Source: Cheilinus undulatus (taxonomy: Eukaryota > Chordata > Actinopteri > Labriformes > Labridae). From it: DNA of 64,000 nt. Each line of letters begins with the position of its first letter. Within the stretch, counting starts at the first letter, position 1. The notes beneath the pieces are model-generated. The model did no database searches. It was not told the DNA's origin and was given only the letters and a program-made list of their open reading frames with translations. The DNA lies in assembly GCF_018320785.1 (NCBI RefSeq), contig NC_054882.1, forward strand, positions 25,300,719 through 25,364,718, in the 5' to 3' direction. Position numbers and translations under genes: made by a program. Shown one piece after another: positions 24,261 to 36,672 of this stretch.

Positions 24261-24266
24261 ATTAAA
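24261..24266 (+). other. COQ6 polyadenylation signal (ATTAAA)
   Basis: ATTAAA lies 85 bp after the COQ6 stop codon and is followed by a T-rich stretch, consistent with a short 3' UTR. Confidence 0.55.
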
Positions 24267-24524
24267 GTTTTATTTTAACTCTTATGTGGTTTTCTTTTTA
24301 TTTATGCTTTGGTTCAGCTTAAACAAGGGCACCTATTGGCATTGTTTAAAGCATACAGTGAGACTTAAAAACCATTGTCTTTGTTGACTTTAGGGAAATA
24401 ATGCAGAACTGAAATAGATAACATCATGCATGAGAATTTTGCAGCTTTTTTAAAGAGATTTTAAGATCAACGCAAAGATAATACCTTTTATGCATGTTTT
24501 CCAGCATAATAGTGAACCTTAAAG

Positions 24525-24640
24525 CAGTGGTTCCCGACCTTTTTTTCCTTTAAGCCCCCTACTTGTATCTAATAAAAGCTGAGCCCCCTATGACCCATGA
24601 TGCATTTTTTGATCAATCAAAAACATATTTTTTTAACTAC
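24525..24640 (+). repeat. hAT-type MITE fragment ('cagtggttcccgacc')
   Basis: The start 'cagtggttcccgaccttttt' matches a very common vertebrate hAT terminal signature. I could not find a matching right end, so it is a partial copy between COQ6 and ENTPD5. Confidence 0.45.
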
Positions 24641-24965
24641 TAAATATCAAAGGAAAAAGGCTGTCTTTATCACAGGACCGCTGTTAAGTCTTTTATCATG
24701 ATTTTGATAACCTCAGAGCAGGCAAAGACTCTACAGTGGCCTGCAAGTGCAATACAAAATTGTAAAGTCTGACACAATTTTACTAAGCTTGAAACAAAAT
24801 AACATTAACCACAACATTTTTTATTTCATTAAAAAAAATAAATAGGCAAAACACTTTTGGACAGTCAGATACAAAATTACAAAGTTGGATTCAAAATTAC
24901 AAAGCCTGAAACACTATCACAAAAACTTCGGTCATTTGGAATTCTCCCTTTCGTTAAGAGTTCAT

Positions 24966-25262
24966 ACATCCATTTCCTATACCACTTAACCCATTAGGGT
25001 CGTGTGGCGCTGAAGCCTATTCCAGCTGTCACTGGATGAGAGATGGGTTAAATCTTGGACTGGTTGCCAGTCAATCAAAGGCCTGACATATAGAGACAGA
25101 CAACCAGGCACGCTCACATTCACACCTACGGCCAATTAAGAGTCACCAATTAACCTAACGAGCATGTCTGGTGGTGGGAGGTAGCCGTAGTACCTGGAGA
25201 GAACCACTGCATGCACGGGGGAGGTCATGCAAACTCCAGGAACCTTCTTGTTGTGAAGCAAC
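24966..25262 (+). repeat. Widespread fish interspersed repeat
   Basis: The sequence runs from 'catccatttcctataccact' through 'tcacattcacacctacggcc' and 'agagtcaccaattaacctaa' to 'catgcaaactcc'. This is a well-known high-copy teleost repeat, often found as a retroelement 3' tail. It is non-coding. Confidence 0.7.
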
Positions 25263-25904
25263 AGCGCCAACCCCTGCGCTGCTGTGATGAAATTTTAAAT
25301 TTATCTGTTAAAAATAAAAGATGGGACTTTTTATACATTTGTGTTGTAAAAAATATTATTTTTTCTCATTTGTGACAAGTGTTTTACTAATGTTTATTTG
25401 TTTTAATGAAATGTAAAACGATTTTGATTAATAAAAAAATTGTTTGAGACTTTGTAAAAGTGTTTCGGACTTTATTACTTTGTATTGCACTTCCAGGCCA
25501 CTGAACATTGCCCGTAGATCATTTCCCCCACTAAGATGTCCCGGGCCTTTGGCTGTGAACCAATGCCTTAAAGAACCTGAGATGCTTTCAAATTGTTCTG
25601 GGAAAATAAAATTCATTTTCATGCCTCTTTGGGGTCTTAAGAAGGGAAAAAGGCCATCAGTGAATCGATTATAGTTATCTATTTTAATGCTTAGAATTGC
25701 TGCGTGGTAGGTGTCCAGTCTGTTTTTTAGCATTTCCTACAGAAAATAGTCACAGTGAGTGGAACACTTAGACATGTGCTTTATGGTAAAAAAAACACAG
25801 CCTACACATGCAGTAGACGTGATCAGCAGCTTTAAAGTGTGTGATTAAAATCCTAAAGTCTGAATTGATTAAAAAAGTACAGATACAAAGAATATTTTTC
25901 ATGT

Positions 25905-25910
25905 TTTATT
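25905..25910 (-). other. Candidate ENTPD5 polyadenylation signal
   Basis: TTTATT on the plus strand gives AATAAA on the minus strand, about 1.3 kb after the ENTPD5 stop. A long 3' UTR is inferred; other signals could be used. Confidence 0.3.
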
Positions 25911-27210
25911 AAAACATACATGTATAGTCTGAACATATTTCACTGGATTTCATAAAAACAACAATTTACATATTGTCAGTCATCAGATTCTTCATCTTGA
26001 TGTTCATAGAGGCATTTCTGGGCGTGTGTGCAGCGTAAAGCTCTTGCAATGTAAAAAGCAGTTCTTGTCCAAAACATTTAGCTAATAAAAGTTTACATTA
26101 AGTATATACAGCAGTAGTTATTGAACATGTTGGCTACTTAGAACACAGCAGAGGCAATGCTTACATTAGAAAAAGCTGATATAATGAAGATAATTCAAAT
26201 ATTCTACATTAGAAAAACTTTCAGTTATATAAATATTTGTACATTTCACAAGAAAGATGGCACACAATTCAATATTACTAATGTTTTTGAGCAACCAGCA
26301 GAGAACCAAAGAGTTGTGGATTTTTACATAATTTCTGTTTTTCATTTTTGCAGCGTTTAATGTGAGTTATGCTGTTGGATGCACCATCTAGCCTTGATGA
26401 GAGGTTTCCCTTCTGCTCGTCTAAAATACAGCTCAGACCTGAGGCCCCTGCAATTAAGCCGTGCTTGATAAGGTCTTTTGCACTGTAGACACAACAAGAA
26501 ATAATGAAGTGTAAAATACAGGCATTACCCTCATACATGTACAACACAGTCTGTGAGAGGCTTCTCTGTCCACAGTTCTCACTTTCCACTTCTTTATAAA
26601 TATATACAACTCTTTAGTCGACATCAAAGCAACTGATCACGTCGTAGCTACAATATCTGCGATTAAAGTGTGATGTGCGAAGTTCGAAGAGAAGATATGA
26701 GTGTCATCTCCCCTATTCCCAAAAAGGTGAGAGGAGTTAAAATAATTTACTGTGAGTATAAAAGGAGATTTGTTTCTAAGAGAAAACTATAGTTGCACTT
26801 CAAGCAACCATGTCTGTACATAAACTCACTGTACTGTACAGTGCACACCAGGACCACAGTAAGCACCAAAGTACCATGACTGGTTGTATTCCTCTATGCA
26901 TTAACGTGAGAGATCTCACACCTGATCAGACACCCCGAAGGAATAAAAAATGTAAACCTTAAAACAAAAACATAAACTCAGCCCAACAGTTATGAGCTCA
27001 ACATACAGTAGAAATAGCTGGCCTTATAAAAATATAGTGATTTCTTTTTCAACAGTTCTTGGATGCTAAGGTTGAGGATAAGAGAAGGTTGAGGGGGGTC
27101 AGGTGTGTCTGTGAGGGGGACGGGCTGTTTCGAGGGTGGACAAAGGACGGGGCACCCCACAGTGACAGACTGTCCCTCTCAGTGTCGGCTGCAGAGACAG
27201 CAAGCCGTCT

Positions 27211-30200
27211 TTAGTGGATGTTGAGGTTTCTGAAGTAGTCAAAGGTTGCTCCCAGGGCCCAGCTTGTCTCCACATTGTTTACTTTTTTGGCCAGCTGTTG
27301 AACAGAGTGACAGAAAGATCTTCATTAAGAAACATTTTACACCCACAGCAGTCTGAGAATGATGAAGCCTTGTGAGAACGGAGGATTCATGTGGCTCTGA
27401 TTCACTCACCTGCAGCACAGTGCTGTCCTTAAAGCCAAAGCCCTCCTTTAGCAGACAGGTGATATATGTCATATCCATGCAGAGGAAGGGGCTGATAGCA
27501 CGGTATTTGGTCATTTTGTTGCACACTGCAAACACAAGAAGCCACAACATTCAGAGGTTAACTCAGGTTTCACTGATATCAGTCTTCTTACATTAAAATA
27601 AAACCATTTTCATATAATTAAAAGAGTCTGTGTTGTTTTGCTGAATAAACACGGAGGTGTGAGGAGATTAGCTGCAGGTCAGCTCAAGGCTATAGGGTGT
27701 GGGTGGGCAGCCTAGCTCACAGTTTGTGTGTATCAGTATGTGTCAGCCTTCAGGTGGTGTGTGGCTGTCAGGTGCCCTCCTGCCGGGGGCCGGACAGACA
27801 TCTTCTGCTCGGCTGCCAAAGCGGCCTGAGCCAGGACTGTTCCTCGAGACCATGTGACTGTGTTCTCACAACACAAATAGCCTTACATAAGACGCCAGGC
27901 CTGGTCCTTCTTTCTATATATCTGGTTCTACATAGATGTGATTTGTATGATGTGGAGAAGATAAAACAGTAGTGCAAGGACCCTATTTTTTTTCTTTATA
28001 AGATATTTTTGGGGCTTTTTATGCCTTTATTTAGAGAGGAGGGCAGTGGGTAGGGTTGAAAATGCAGATGAGACATGCAGGGAAAGAAACCACTGGCTGG
28101 ACTTGAACCGGGGCTGACCGTGTACATGGGGTGTAACCCCTAATTACTCGTTCTTTGTTTTTAACTTTGGGGAAAATATTTGCAAATTTGACTGCTTCAG
28201 TACGCAAGAAAACTCATGAATCTATATTTGCTGCTACCTTTTCAAGCATTCCAGGGCTGGCTGCCAAGAAGCATCCCCACAGCATGATGTTTCCACCACC
28301 ATACTTCACAGTGGGGATGGTGTGTTTGTGGTGATGTGCAGTGTTTGGTGTCTGCTCAACATATGGTCTTTTAGGATGGCCGAAACCACATAAAAGGGTG
28401 TGAATGGATAGGTGTGACCTGCAGTGTAAAAGTGCTTTGAGTAGTCAGATGACTAGAAAAGCGCTATAGAGGTTCCAAGTCCATTTACTATGAAATTTGG
28501 AATGCTGTAACTGCTTGTAAATATTTCAGTAACGTTTCAGTGGTTAGAAGATGAAGACATGTATGTAACCTGTATGATTCTCACATAAGATTTTCCACCC
28601 CTAGAGAGGATAATATGCAACTCTTACCTTCTTTGGCTCTCTTCTTAAAATCCCTGACTTCAATTGCACCACCTCGGCTGTTATCTGTGCAGAGAAAACA
28701 TACAATGTGCAATTTGAATAGCTCATTTTGGGCAAAAGATGATAATTAGCCTGCAAGATAATAGCACTGGATGGTGACTGTTCGGTCTGCGCCCACTCAC
28801 CAATGAGGCCAGAATCCACAGCCCGGTCATAGTAGTAGGAGAAGGCATAGAAGACACTGCTTCCTTTGACTTCAAATGGCTGGTGCACTTTTCCTTTGAT
28901 TACCTTCATGACCTCATAGTAACACAGCTTATAGCCCGCATAGCCTGAGCAGACAGAAAGAGAGAGAGAGAGAATGTATATGTGGTTTAGTCGGCAAATT
29001 ACTCAACATGCATTTGAAATGACGGAGTAAACAATGAGTTAAAGGTGCAGGGAGCCACTGAGGGTTGGAATGCAATGAGACGAGTCTGGAGCCTCAGTTT
29101 GAGGTCAGCTGTGGGTTGACGCTGGGGGCTTACCATATAATATACAAGGGAAGCCCCAAAAGGACAAGCTTCACGCAGCCCCATGAGTATGGTCGGCTCA
29201 GTTGTGCCGGCGAAACCATGTGCTGACAAGAGCGGCAGTTAGCACGGCCCTGTTGGGCTGTCTATTTTTACCACATAATTGTGAGCGATCCAGATCAAGC
29301 CACTCGTTACACACACACAAAAAAAAAACAACTCAGGGACAAGCCCAGCATCTTTTGGCTACTTGACTGTGGTATGGGAGTGACTGCCTTATTTGTGAAG
29401 TTAACTGACAGTTTTCTTTTCGTTTAAATACAAGGTTGACTGCAGTATAATTGTTCAAGGGGGTGGACAGAGAGTAAGAGAGGATGACAAAACATGCGTT
29501 TGGCGCCAAGGTTACAGAGACCTCAGCATATGAATGTTCTCAGACTGTTTCGTACTGTACTCTATTGTGTTCCACACTTTGGGAAAGGAATGCACGGATT
29601 GCTGCATCCAAGGCAGCGGGAAGGCGATCAAAACCTCAGGCTGCTTTTATCTTACCGTCTGGAATCCCGCTAACTTTGTAGGTTTCTCCTCCAAAAGTCA
29701 CTTCTTCTCTGAACTTCTTCGGGAGGCAGGAACTTGTGAAGACTTTCCAATCCAAGCCTGGGGAAAAAAAGACAGGAACAGGCAGTTGTCACCAAAAGGA
29801 AAAAAAATGACACGAATCTAAGGTGATGGAAATAGCTGAGATACTTACCATCAGCTCCCAGTGCTCCGAGAGTCGCCAGGCGAGCTGCAAACAGCCCGTT
29901 CCCAAGGTAGCTGTGTGACGACAATCATTAAAAACCTGTAAATTTGGGGAAATTAATCCTTAGAGCATTTTATTTGTGTGTTACCCACCTGTGTGTGTAG
30001 AGCTGATATGTGTGGTCGAAGAGGTTGAAGTTGGCGATGTAACTCGGAGGAGCAGAAATGATTGTTTTCTGGGGGATAAAAACAATCTTTAATAGATCTG
30101 TACTGGTAACAGCATTTAAAAATATATATATTTATGTCAATAACTATTAATTAACCTTTGACTTTGGAAGGAATGTGATCTGTGTAGATCCTCCACCCAA

Positions 30201-33200
30201 ATCTAGGATGCCCACTGTCCTCTTCGTATTGGAGTACAAGTGACCTGCAGGGAAAATAAACACAGTTTGACACATGAAGGAAACTCCTTAATCATTAAGG
30301 AGATCTGTTTTTAACTTTTAAAACCACCAGGGGTAAAAAGTAACTAACTACATTTACTCAGATTAATGTAACTGAATATTTGTTTTTGGGTACTTGTACT
30401 TTTGTGAGTATATTTTGAAATCAAGAAGTCTGCTTCTACTTCAGTATGTTTTAACCAGACTGACTGTATTTTTACTTGAGTTAGGCTCAAGTAAAAGTTA
30501 ATCGCAAGCTATTTATGGCATTTAAAAATTCCAGTATTTTGCATTTACAACTGGTTTTTGTAAATTGGGATTGTTCTGCTGTCTTTAACTAAGGGTAAGA
30601 GACTTCCAGTTTGGATATAGGCCTGCTTTTATAGGTAGATTGAAGATTTTTAACATGAACTTAACCACATAAAAAGGAACTTGTTATAGATAGAAAAAAA
30701 ATAAGTGAACAGTAAAAACGTTTATACAGTTCAGATGACTTACAACTTGTCCACTGAGCCATTTGTATGTTTTTTCAAACTGGAATGAGACTTTCAGGAG
30801 CAGTTGTGGATGCTGACGTAGCTTAACGGACATTTTTTGAAAGTGACAATAAAGCCTGCGATTAATCGTAATTCAAAAAATGAGCGCACTAATTGTGGAT
30901 TGTAGTTTATCGTGATTAAAGCGATAAATCTTGATAGCCCTAAAAGTCTTGTACTTTTTCCATCTCTGGTGACTATACAATAGCACCTAACAAGAGAATG
31001 ATTCCACATCGCATCCAAAAACAGCAAAAAAACTGGTGTTGATATCTCAGGGTTAAATATTTCAGAGTTGATCTTAACTCCCAAAGTGTGATTTTAACTT
31101 TAAATGGTCTCCAGTGTTGGAGTTTTTTTGACAGTGATGATCTATCACTCTGTAATGACTCAGTTGATCTAAGCTTTGCCCACTAGGATTTCAAATCTGG
31201 GGAGATGTGTGGGTGGAGTTTCCCATCATGCCCTTAGGTAGAGTGTTTAGTTCTTTTAATTGTTTCCTGCCGTACAGTGGTTCTTTTGCTCGTGTTTCTG
31301 GTGAATTGTTGTTTCTGGTGTGAGACACATCTGCACTATGACTGAAGTTTTGCCGAGTTAGAGTTCCCGTGACTTCCTAAATTACACACTGTGCATCAGT
31401 ATGCTTTGCCTTGCTTTGTGGTTGACTCTGCTTTGTTTTTGCCAGAGGAGACTAACCTAGCCAGGTACTGCAGCTGCCATATTGTAAAATATTCTACATT
31501 TTCAAAGGTGAATTTGTGGACCAATATAGACACTTATTAAGTATTAAATTTAACTCTATAAAGGCGTGACTTTACCTGAGCAGCCTGGTTGGAAATCTAG
31601 TCTCTTGTTGTTCTTGCCACTAGGGAAAGGTTGATGTTTTTAAAAGAAAACTGAAGATGTGTATTTTTTGTGGCTTTTTGCATGGGGTAACTTTTGCTGT
31701 TCTGTTTAATATTTGCAGTTTTTATCTATGGTCTTTATTTTATTTTACTTTCACTTACTTGATGTATTTTACTGACTTTTTAATATTTCAGTCTCTCTAC
31801 TGTATTGATTTTCTTTCTTTTTTACCTAATTCTTAACTGTCCTCTTGTCTTCTGTTTATTGGTTTTTGCTGTCGGTCTGTTCTTTGTGAAGCCTGCATGT
31901 TTTTATTATGAAAGGTGCTGCAACTCCTCAGTAACTACTCGGTACTTAAAGTAAACCTTAAATTAGATAGTTTTTACTTTTCCTAGAGACGATTTATGAA
32001 GCTAGTTTAACTTCTACTTTGAAAGATATCAGAAAGACGCATTCATACAGATCACATCCTCCCCCTCTAAGAGGGAAAATCCCCATTTGGTTTGACGCTA
32101 AGGGCTGTTGTTTAAAATAAACATGATGTTGCCATAATTGTGTGAAAACCTGAGGAAATATTGCTTGTTTTGCAACCTGTTTGGGGCCAGTGATTCAAGC
32201 TCATAACCTCAGACAGGAGACAAGGGTCTAATACTGACGGGTTTTCTGTGTACACTGGAGCCCCCTGACCACTAACACCAACATAGCAAAACACAAGTCA
32301 TGTCTTACCTGTAAGGAAGTTCACTGTGACCCAGGCGAGGACTCCTAAAACAGCACAAGGGAGATATGTCTGATTAAAAATGATGCTATTTTATCACCGA
32401 TGACTCTCTCAACCACAAAACCCAAACTTAGCACTGAGGGATTCATTATTAAATTAGCAAAGTTGGTCTAAGACCAGCCCAGGTGATTACAATTGCCTTA
32501 GATGTGAAGTTATTGTGCTCATAAAGTGAGGATAATGACTGGCACATATACTGGATGATGAAACATAACACAGTGAGGCTGTCTTAATGAGTGATGTGGA
32601 GGATCAGGCTAAATTATGGGGCGTGGGACGGCAGCTCACACTGGCATATTTATTTGTCTTAATGAGGGAGGAACAGACATGTTGTAAAAGAATTATGGGA
32701 GCAGTTCTGATGATGCATCCTCTGTAATAGAGACACCAGGGAGTTCAGTACTGGGTCAAAAAATCTGGATTTTGTGTTAGAAAATTGTTTGCAAGCTTTA
32801 AAAAGTGAACCTACCTTCCCTTGCTCCATTCATTATGGAAACACTGTTGTTTGGAACAAAGAAAGGAGACTCATCAAAGACGTCTTTCACCTGTGGAGTA
32901 AATAAATCACATTTTTATTTAAATTTTCTACTAAGCAATAGAGACATGTACAGAGTAAATACTCCTAAGTTGTTAGGACATGGTGTATTCAGGCTTCAGA
33001 AGACAAAGTGTGCCTCCTCAGCTTTAGATTGACAGATAACTCAACCACAAGCATGGCTGGAACAGAAGCCTGGATTTAATACTTTAAATGACAAATATGG
33101 TTACTCCACACAACCCCACAACAGCTGTTTTTTTGCAACATGATAGCCACCAAATGGGCAGAGCTGCAGCCTTTTCCCTTTTTTTCCAGTGACACTTGTA

Positions 33201-34510
33201 AGCACTTAGTGGTTTCTCATCCCGCTCCGTGGCGGGACGGGCGCTGCTTGTGCCAAACTGTCTGAGGGCAGAGAGAGAACGAGAGAGAGAGAGAAAACGT
33301 GCCTCACCTCCTTCAGAAGAGCGTTGGCCTTGTCTTCGGGCAGAAGACGCAGACCTGCTGTGGCCTTGAGGACCACCGGGGTCCGCTTCCACTCTTCTTC
33401 TGGCACAGTCTTCTTGGCGATCTTCAGCAGCTGTCGGATGGTGTTACCCCCCTGCAGAAAATATGGGAAAGTATCATCAGATTTTGATGCAGCGTATAGA
33501 CCTTTATTAAGGTCTGTATGGTCATGCTGTGAAAATAAAGACAATATAGTGCCTTGGAGCTTTTACTTTCTAGTTTTATTTCGTATCATCAGATTGAAGT
33601 CTTTGAAAACAGAAGAGATTGGCATTATTATGAAACATTTTTCTAACTGCACATCACATTTTGCACCTTAATGCATTCATTAATAGGAAATTTTGCAAGT
33701 GCACATACCTCCTCAGGGTTGTCCCTGTACGCAGACAGTCCAGGCTTCACAGCATGATACATTTCATTATCCAGAACCGGCAGTTCCACTAAAAAAGGAG
33801 GAAGAGGCACATGTAATTGCATATCTTCTCTTTTACAAGTGGTAATATTTAGACTGCAGCTCTTCACCTACATCCTGACCCAGTTTAAGAGGTCTGCTTC
33901 CTACACACATGAGTCAGATGGGCAAATTAAAGTCCACCTCAGCTACTTTTAGAAGCAGTATTACTCTGTCTGAGCATGTTTGTCCTTACACCACACAGTC
34001 AATGACCTAACAGCAGGCAGAGTGAAAGCCAGCAGCATGTGCGATGAAATACTACTTACCCGGATCTTTCTGGATGAACTTGTAGATGTGGATCCTGCTG
34101 CCGGTGCTCCCAGCGTCGAACATGATCCCGTAGAAAACCCGGCTCATGTTGACGGGGGAGGAGGCTTCAGGCACCGCCGGCTCGTGAGCTTCAGGCGGGT
34201 TGTAGAGCTCAGGTGCAGGGTGCACCACCTCTGGAACCGGGTTGAAAGCCTCAGGGATGGGGTGGACAACTTCAGGTGTCGCCGGGTGGAACACCTCGGG
34301 GATCTCCGGGAAGGTTGGCACGCGAGGTTGCGTGACTTCAGGCGCCGGGTTGGAGACTTCAGGGAGGAGGTTTTCCGTGTTGGCGGAGTGCTCCCGGTAG
34401 CGGTAGAAGTGTGGGATGTAGCGGTGGTGCCGGTAGTAAGTCGCCTCCGTTAGGAGGCTCCCAGCTAGGAGGCACGCAGCGAAAGTGAGGAGCAGGCTCG
34501 GGGCGGCCAT
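27211..34510 (-). CDS. ENTPD5: ENTPD5, secreted/ER nucleoside diphosphatase with Pro/Glu/Val repeat linker
   Basis: Thirteen exons join in phase to 506 aa: 34510-34060, 33788-33709, 33451-33308, 32890-32815, 32344-32309, 30244-30156, 30068-29989, 29910-29849, 29757-29656, 28944-28801, 28684-28628, 27525-27410, 27294-27211. The start [17 protein letters not shown] is a signal peptide. Then come a Tyr/His/Arg-rich segment, a roughly 75-residue P/E/V repeat, and the GDA1/CD39 nucleotidase fold. Apyrase conserved regions are visible: [10 protein letters not shown] (ACR1), [10 protein letters not shown] (ACR2), [15 protein letters not shown] with the catalytic Glu (ACR3), [12 protein letters not shown] (ACR4) and [10 protein letters not shown] (ACR5). 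N-glycosylation sequons NMS and NNS occur. The enzyme hydrolyses UDP/GDP in the ER and secretory path, supporting glycoprotein folding; zebrafish entpd5a is needed for bone mineralisation. It is about 80 aa longer than human ENTPD5 (428 aa), all from exon 1. Confidence 0.96.
28010..28145 (-). mobile_element. tRNA-derived SINE, reverse orientation
   Basis: The complement contains 'cggttcaagtccagcc' (box B) and a tail 'taaataaaggcataaaaa' that matches the SINE at 11.8 kb. It lies in ENTPD5 intron 11, antisense to the plus strand. Confidence 0.65.
28232..28390 (-). mobile_element. Tc1-like transposase fragment
   Basis: The plus strand reads 'ccccacagcatgatgtttcc' and 'cttcacagtggggatggtg', the complement of the conserved Tc1 transposase segment around GSIMLWG. 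It is truncated on both sides and lies in ENTPD5 intron 11. Confidence 0.7.
30528..30950 (-). repeat. hAT-like MITE (agggctatcaa end)
   Basis: The complement of the right end starts 'agggctatcaagatttatcg' and contains repeated 'cgattaatcg'-type motifs. A related copy with 'ggggctgtcaaacgatt' begins at 42049. It lies in ENTPD5 intron 5, together with 'ctttaactaagggtaagaga', which also has a match near 42190. Confidence 0.5.
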
Positions 34511-34760
34511 TGTTTTCGAGAAGAATTGATCCCAGAAGTTTCAGAAAGTCGAGCTGAGGAGGAAGAAGGACCCTCTGTGGATGCTGGAGTGAAAGATTGA
34601 CAGGGCCAGAGCGGCGGAGATGAAGAGAGGCAGAATGGATGCACGCTCAGGACTGTCTGGTCATCTGTTTACAGTATATAAAGACATAAGGGCTTGGCAT
34701 GAGGCCACACCGGGAGCAGCCATCCACCAATCCCGTGACAGTCCATCCCAGCTCCATCAG
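34511..34760 (-). promoter_or_regulatory. ENTPD5 5' flank and probable promoter
   Basis: The 250 bp upstream of the ENTPD5 start include purine-rich leader-like sequence and an A/T box (tatataaag on the plus strand, 34675-34684; TTATATAC on the minus strand) about 165 bp from the start codon. The TATA role is only suggested by position. Confidence 0.35.
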
Positions 34761-36440
34761 GAGTCCCCCCCACCTCCACCTCCTCCTGGGAGCTGAGCTG
34801 GAGGCTGACTACCTGCCTTCCAACTGCATTTCCTTTTTTTCTCCCTTTTTTTTTAAGGGAAAGGATTATTTTTGGTTATGTTTTTCCCCTCCTCATCTCA
34901 ACTGGTAATTCTGGAGTCAAAAAATTCCCTTAAGAAAGGAGAAAGGGGTTTTTAAGAAGTCAAATGAGTGGTTGACACTTAGAAAACTCAAGAAAAGGTC
35001 TTAAAATACTTTTAATGGGTGTATTCCAAACTTGCGCAAATATCCATCATCTTGCAACTCTGGATTTTTACAGCAGTGTAAATGATGCAAGTTTCCAGTT
35101 GCCTGCTACCTCAGAGTTGTATGAATCAGATCAAATATTACAATTTTCCAGTGCTTGCACTGGGATTAACCTTTACAATGTGAGCACATGTGTGTCTTGC
35201 TTAATTTGAAATATCTTAGGTTTATGAGGGAGACAATAAATTAACAAAGAGCCACCTCTTTCAGACAGAAAATGTGACTCATTGTGTACTGTAGGTGGTT
35301 GTTTTATTTCTACCTCTGATGAATCATTTATTAGTATCTGAAGGTAATCATGTGCACAGAAAATATCATTTCAATCTCATATTAATTATCACTAGATTCA
35401 ATTTTCTGCAGATCTCACCAACCATCAAAAATTGCAAATGCAACCTGCATCCAGCTGGCATAAAAGTTAGAAGAATGTTTGCAATCATCTCACTCCCACT
35501 CATCCCTGTGTTAACCGCAGCCTTTCCAAGGGAAAAATATTTGGGCAGCACGGCACGTTTCACAAGAGAATGCATGAAAAGCATGAGTGGCTGTTTCTCT
35601 GCTTTAGGTGGGTGGTTGGCACAGCCTCATAAACCATGCTGCACCGGGTCAGCTAATGCTTCATCATGTAATGTTGCTGCATTTGGAGAATGATGCACAT
35701 GCATGTAGGATATCCCAGAGCAGAGGGGCGCGGAGGCGCAGCAACTCAAAGACCTTGCATGAACTGAGATTTGTACTTTGCTGTGATATTTTCCACCCAC
35801 TATGTATCAACAGAAAAAAGGGACAGAGATCTGAAACAGCGGGCGCTGGTAGAGGCATCCCTGGGGGACTGACCCTGCCAAGACCCCAACTTAACATGTG
35901 CTTAAATGTGAGCCTGTTGCACCTCATGCAGCAGGAGACTGAGGCAGAAACCGAACCATCCGCCCGCCAGCCCAGTCAGGAGGGTAAAGGGAGGGCAGAG
36001 GTCCTGTAGATGGGCATGAGAGAGTGCGGGAAGTCCACAGAGAGGACAATGTGGGGAGGGTGGGGCTTGGCACCAGTGTTCACCCATCATGCCATTCCAC
36101 TCCCAGGACACTCGACTGTGCAAAGCACTGTTCCAACACTGTAATTTGGACTAAAAATATTGGACTTTCTTTCCTCCTTCCTTTTTTCTAAATACTGTGG
36201 CTACTTTTTTTCTCAAATCCTGTGGCTAACCAGAATGGTCGTTTGCCCCTATCAAAGCGTACATGTGCAGGACCTCTCACTGACTTGTGCCTGGGGATGT
36301 CTTGGTTACATGTTAACAGTGTGATAATGTGAGTGATAAGCCTTAGATAATAACGTCAGAGAGGAAAGATCACTTTGAAGTCATGTTTTGTCTGGTGCAT
36401 GCTTTTACCTCGCAAATCATGTTGGGTTTAAATTCAATCC
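34761..36440. other. Intergenic, no gene recognised
   Basis: Sequence between the ENTPD5 promoter and the repeat cluster. Several chance frames up to about 130 codons occur on both strands, but none has recognisable domains or consistent splice context. Confidence 0.5.
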
Positions 36441-36605
36441 CTTCTTTAACGTTATTCTTTTTTCGATTTTTTCGTTGGCTTTTTGCATTTTATGTTCATA
36501 GGACAGCCAAAGACGGACAGGAAATATGGGGAGAGAGACTAGGGAAAGACATGCACCATACATGCGCCAAGACCAGGACTCAATCCCATGACAAAACCCT
36601 AAGTA
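36440..36605 (-). repeat. SINE-like repeat, copy 1
   Basis: 'aggaaatatggggagagaga' and 'gggaaagacatgcacca' followed by 'gaccaggactcaatccca' match the repeat at 62.5 kb. The last block read in reverse resembles a tRNA box B region, so it is probably a tRNA-SINE inserted in reverse. Confidence 0.5.
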
Positions 36606-36672
36606 GACATGCATCTACACATTTTATTTTATTCCCTTTTCCGGGGGTTATGCAAGTATCTGCACATATTTA

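Noticed and set aside
33980-34453. 157-codon plus-strand open frame
   Set aside because: It lies fully antisense to ENTPD5 exon 1, and its Val/Arg/Asp-rich repeats are just the complement of the Pro/Glu/Val codons.
34699-36123. Cluster of 70-130 codon frames between ENTPD5 and the repeats
   Set aside because: No domains, no matching splice sites, overlapping frames on both strands, and composition like the surrounding non-coding DNA.
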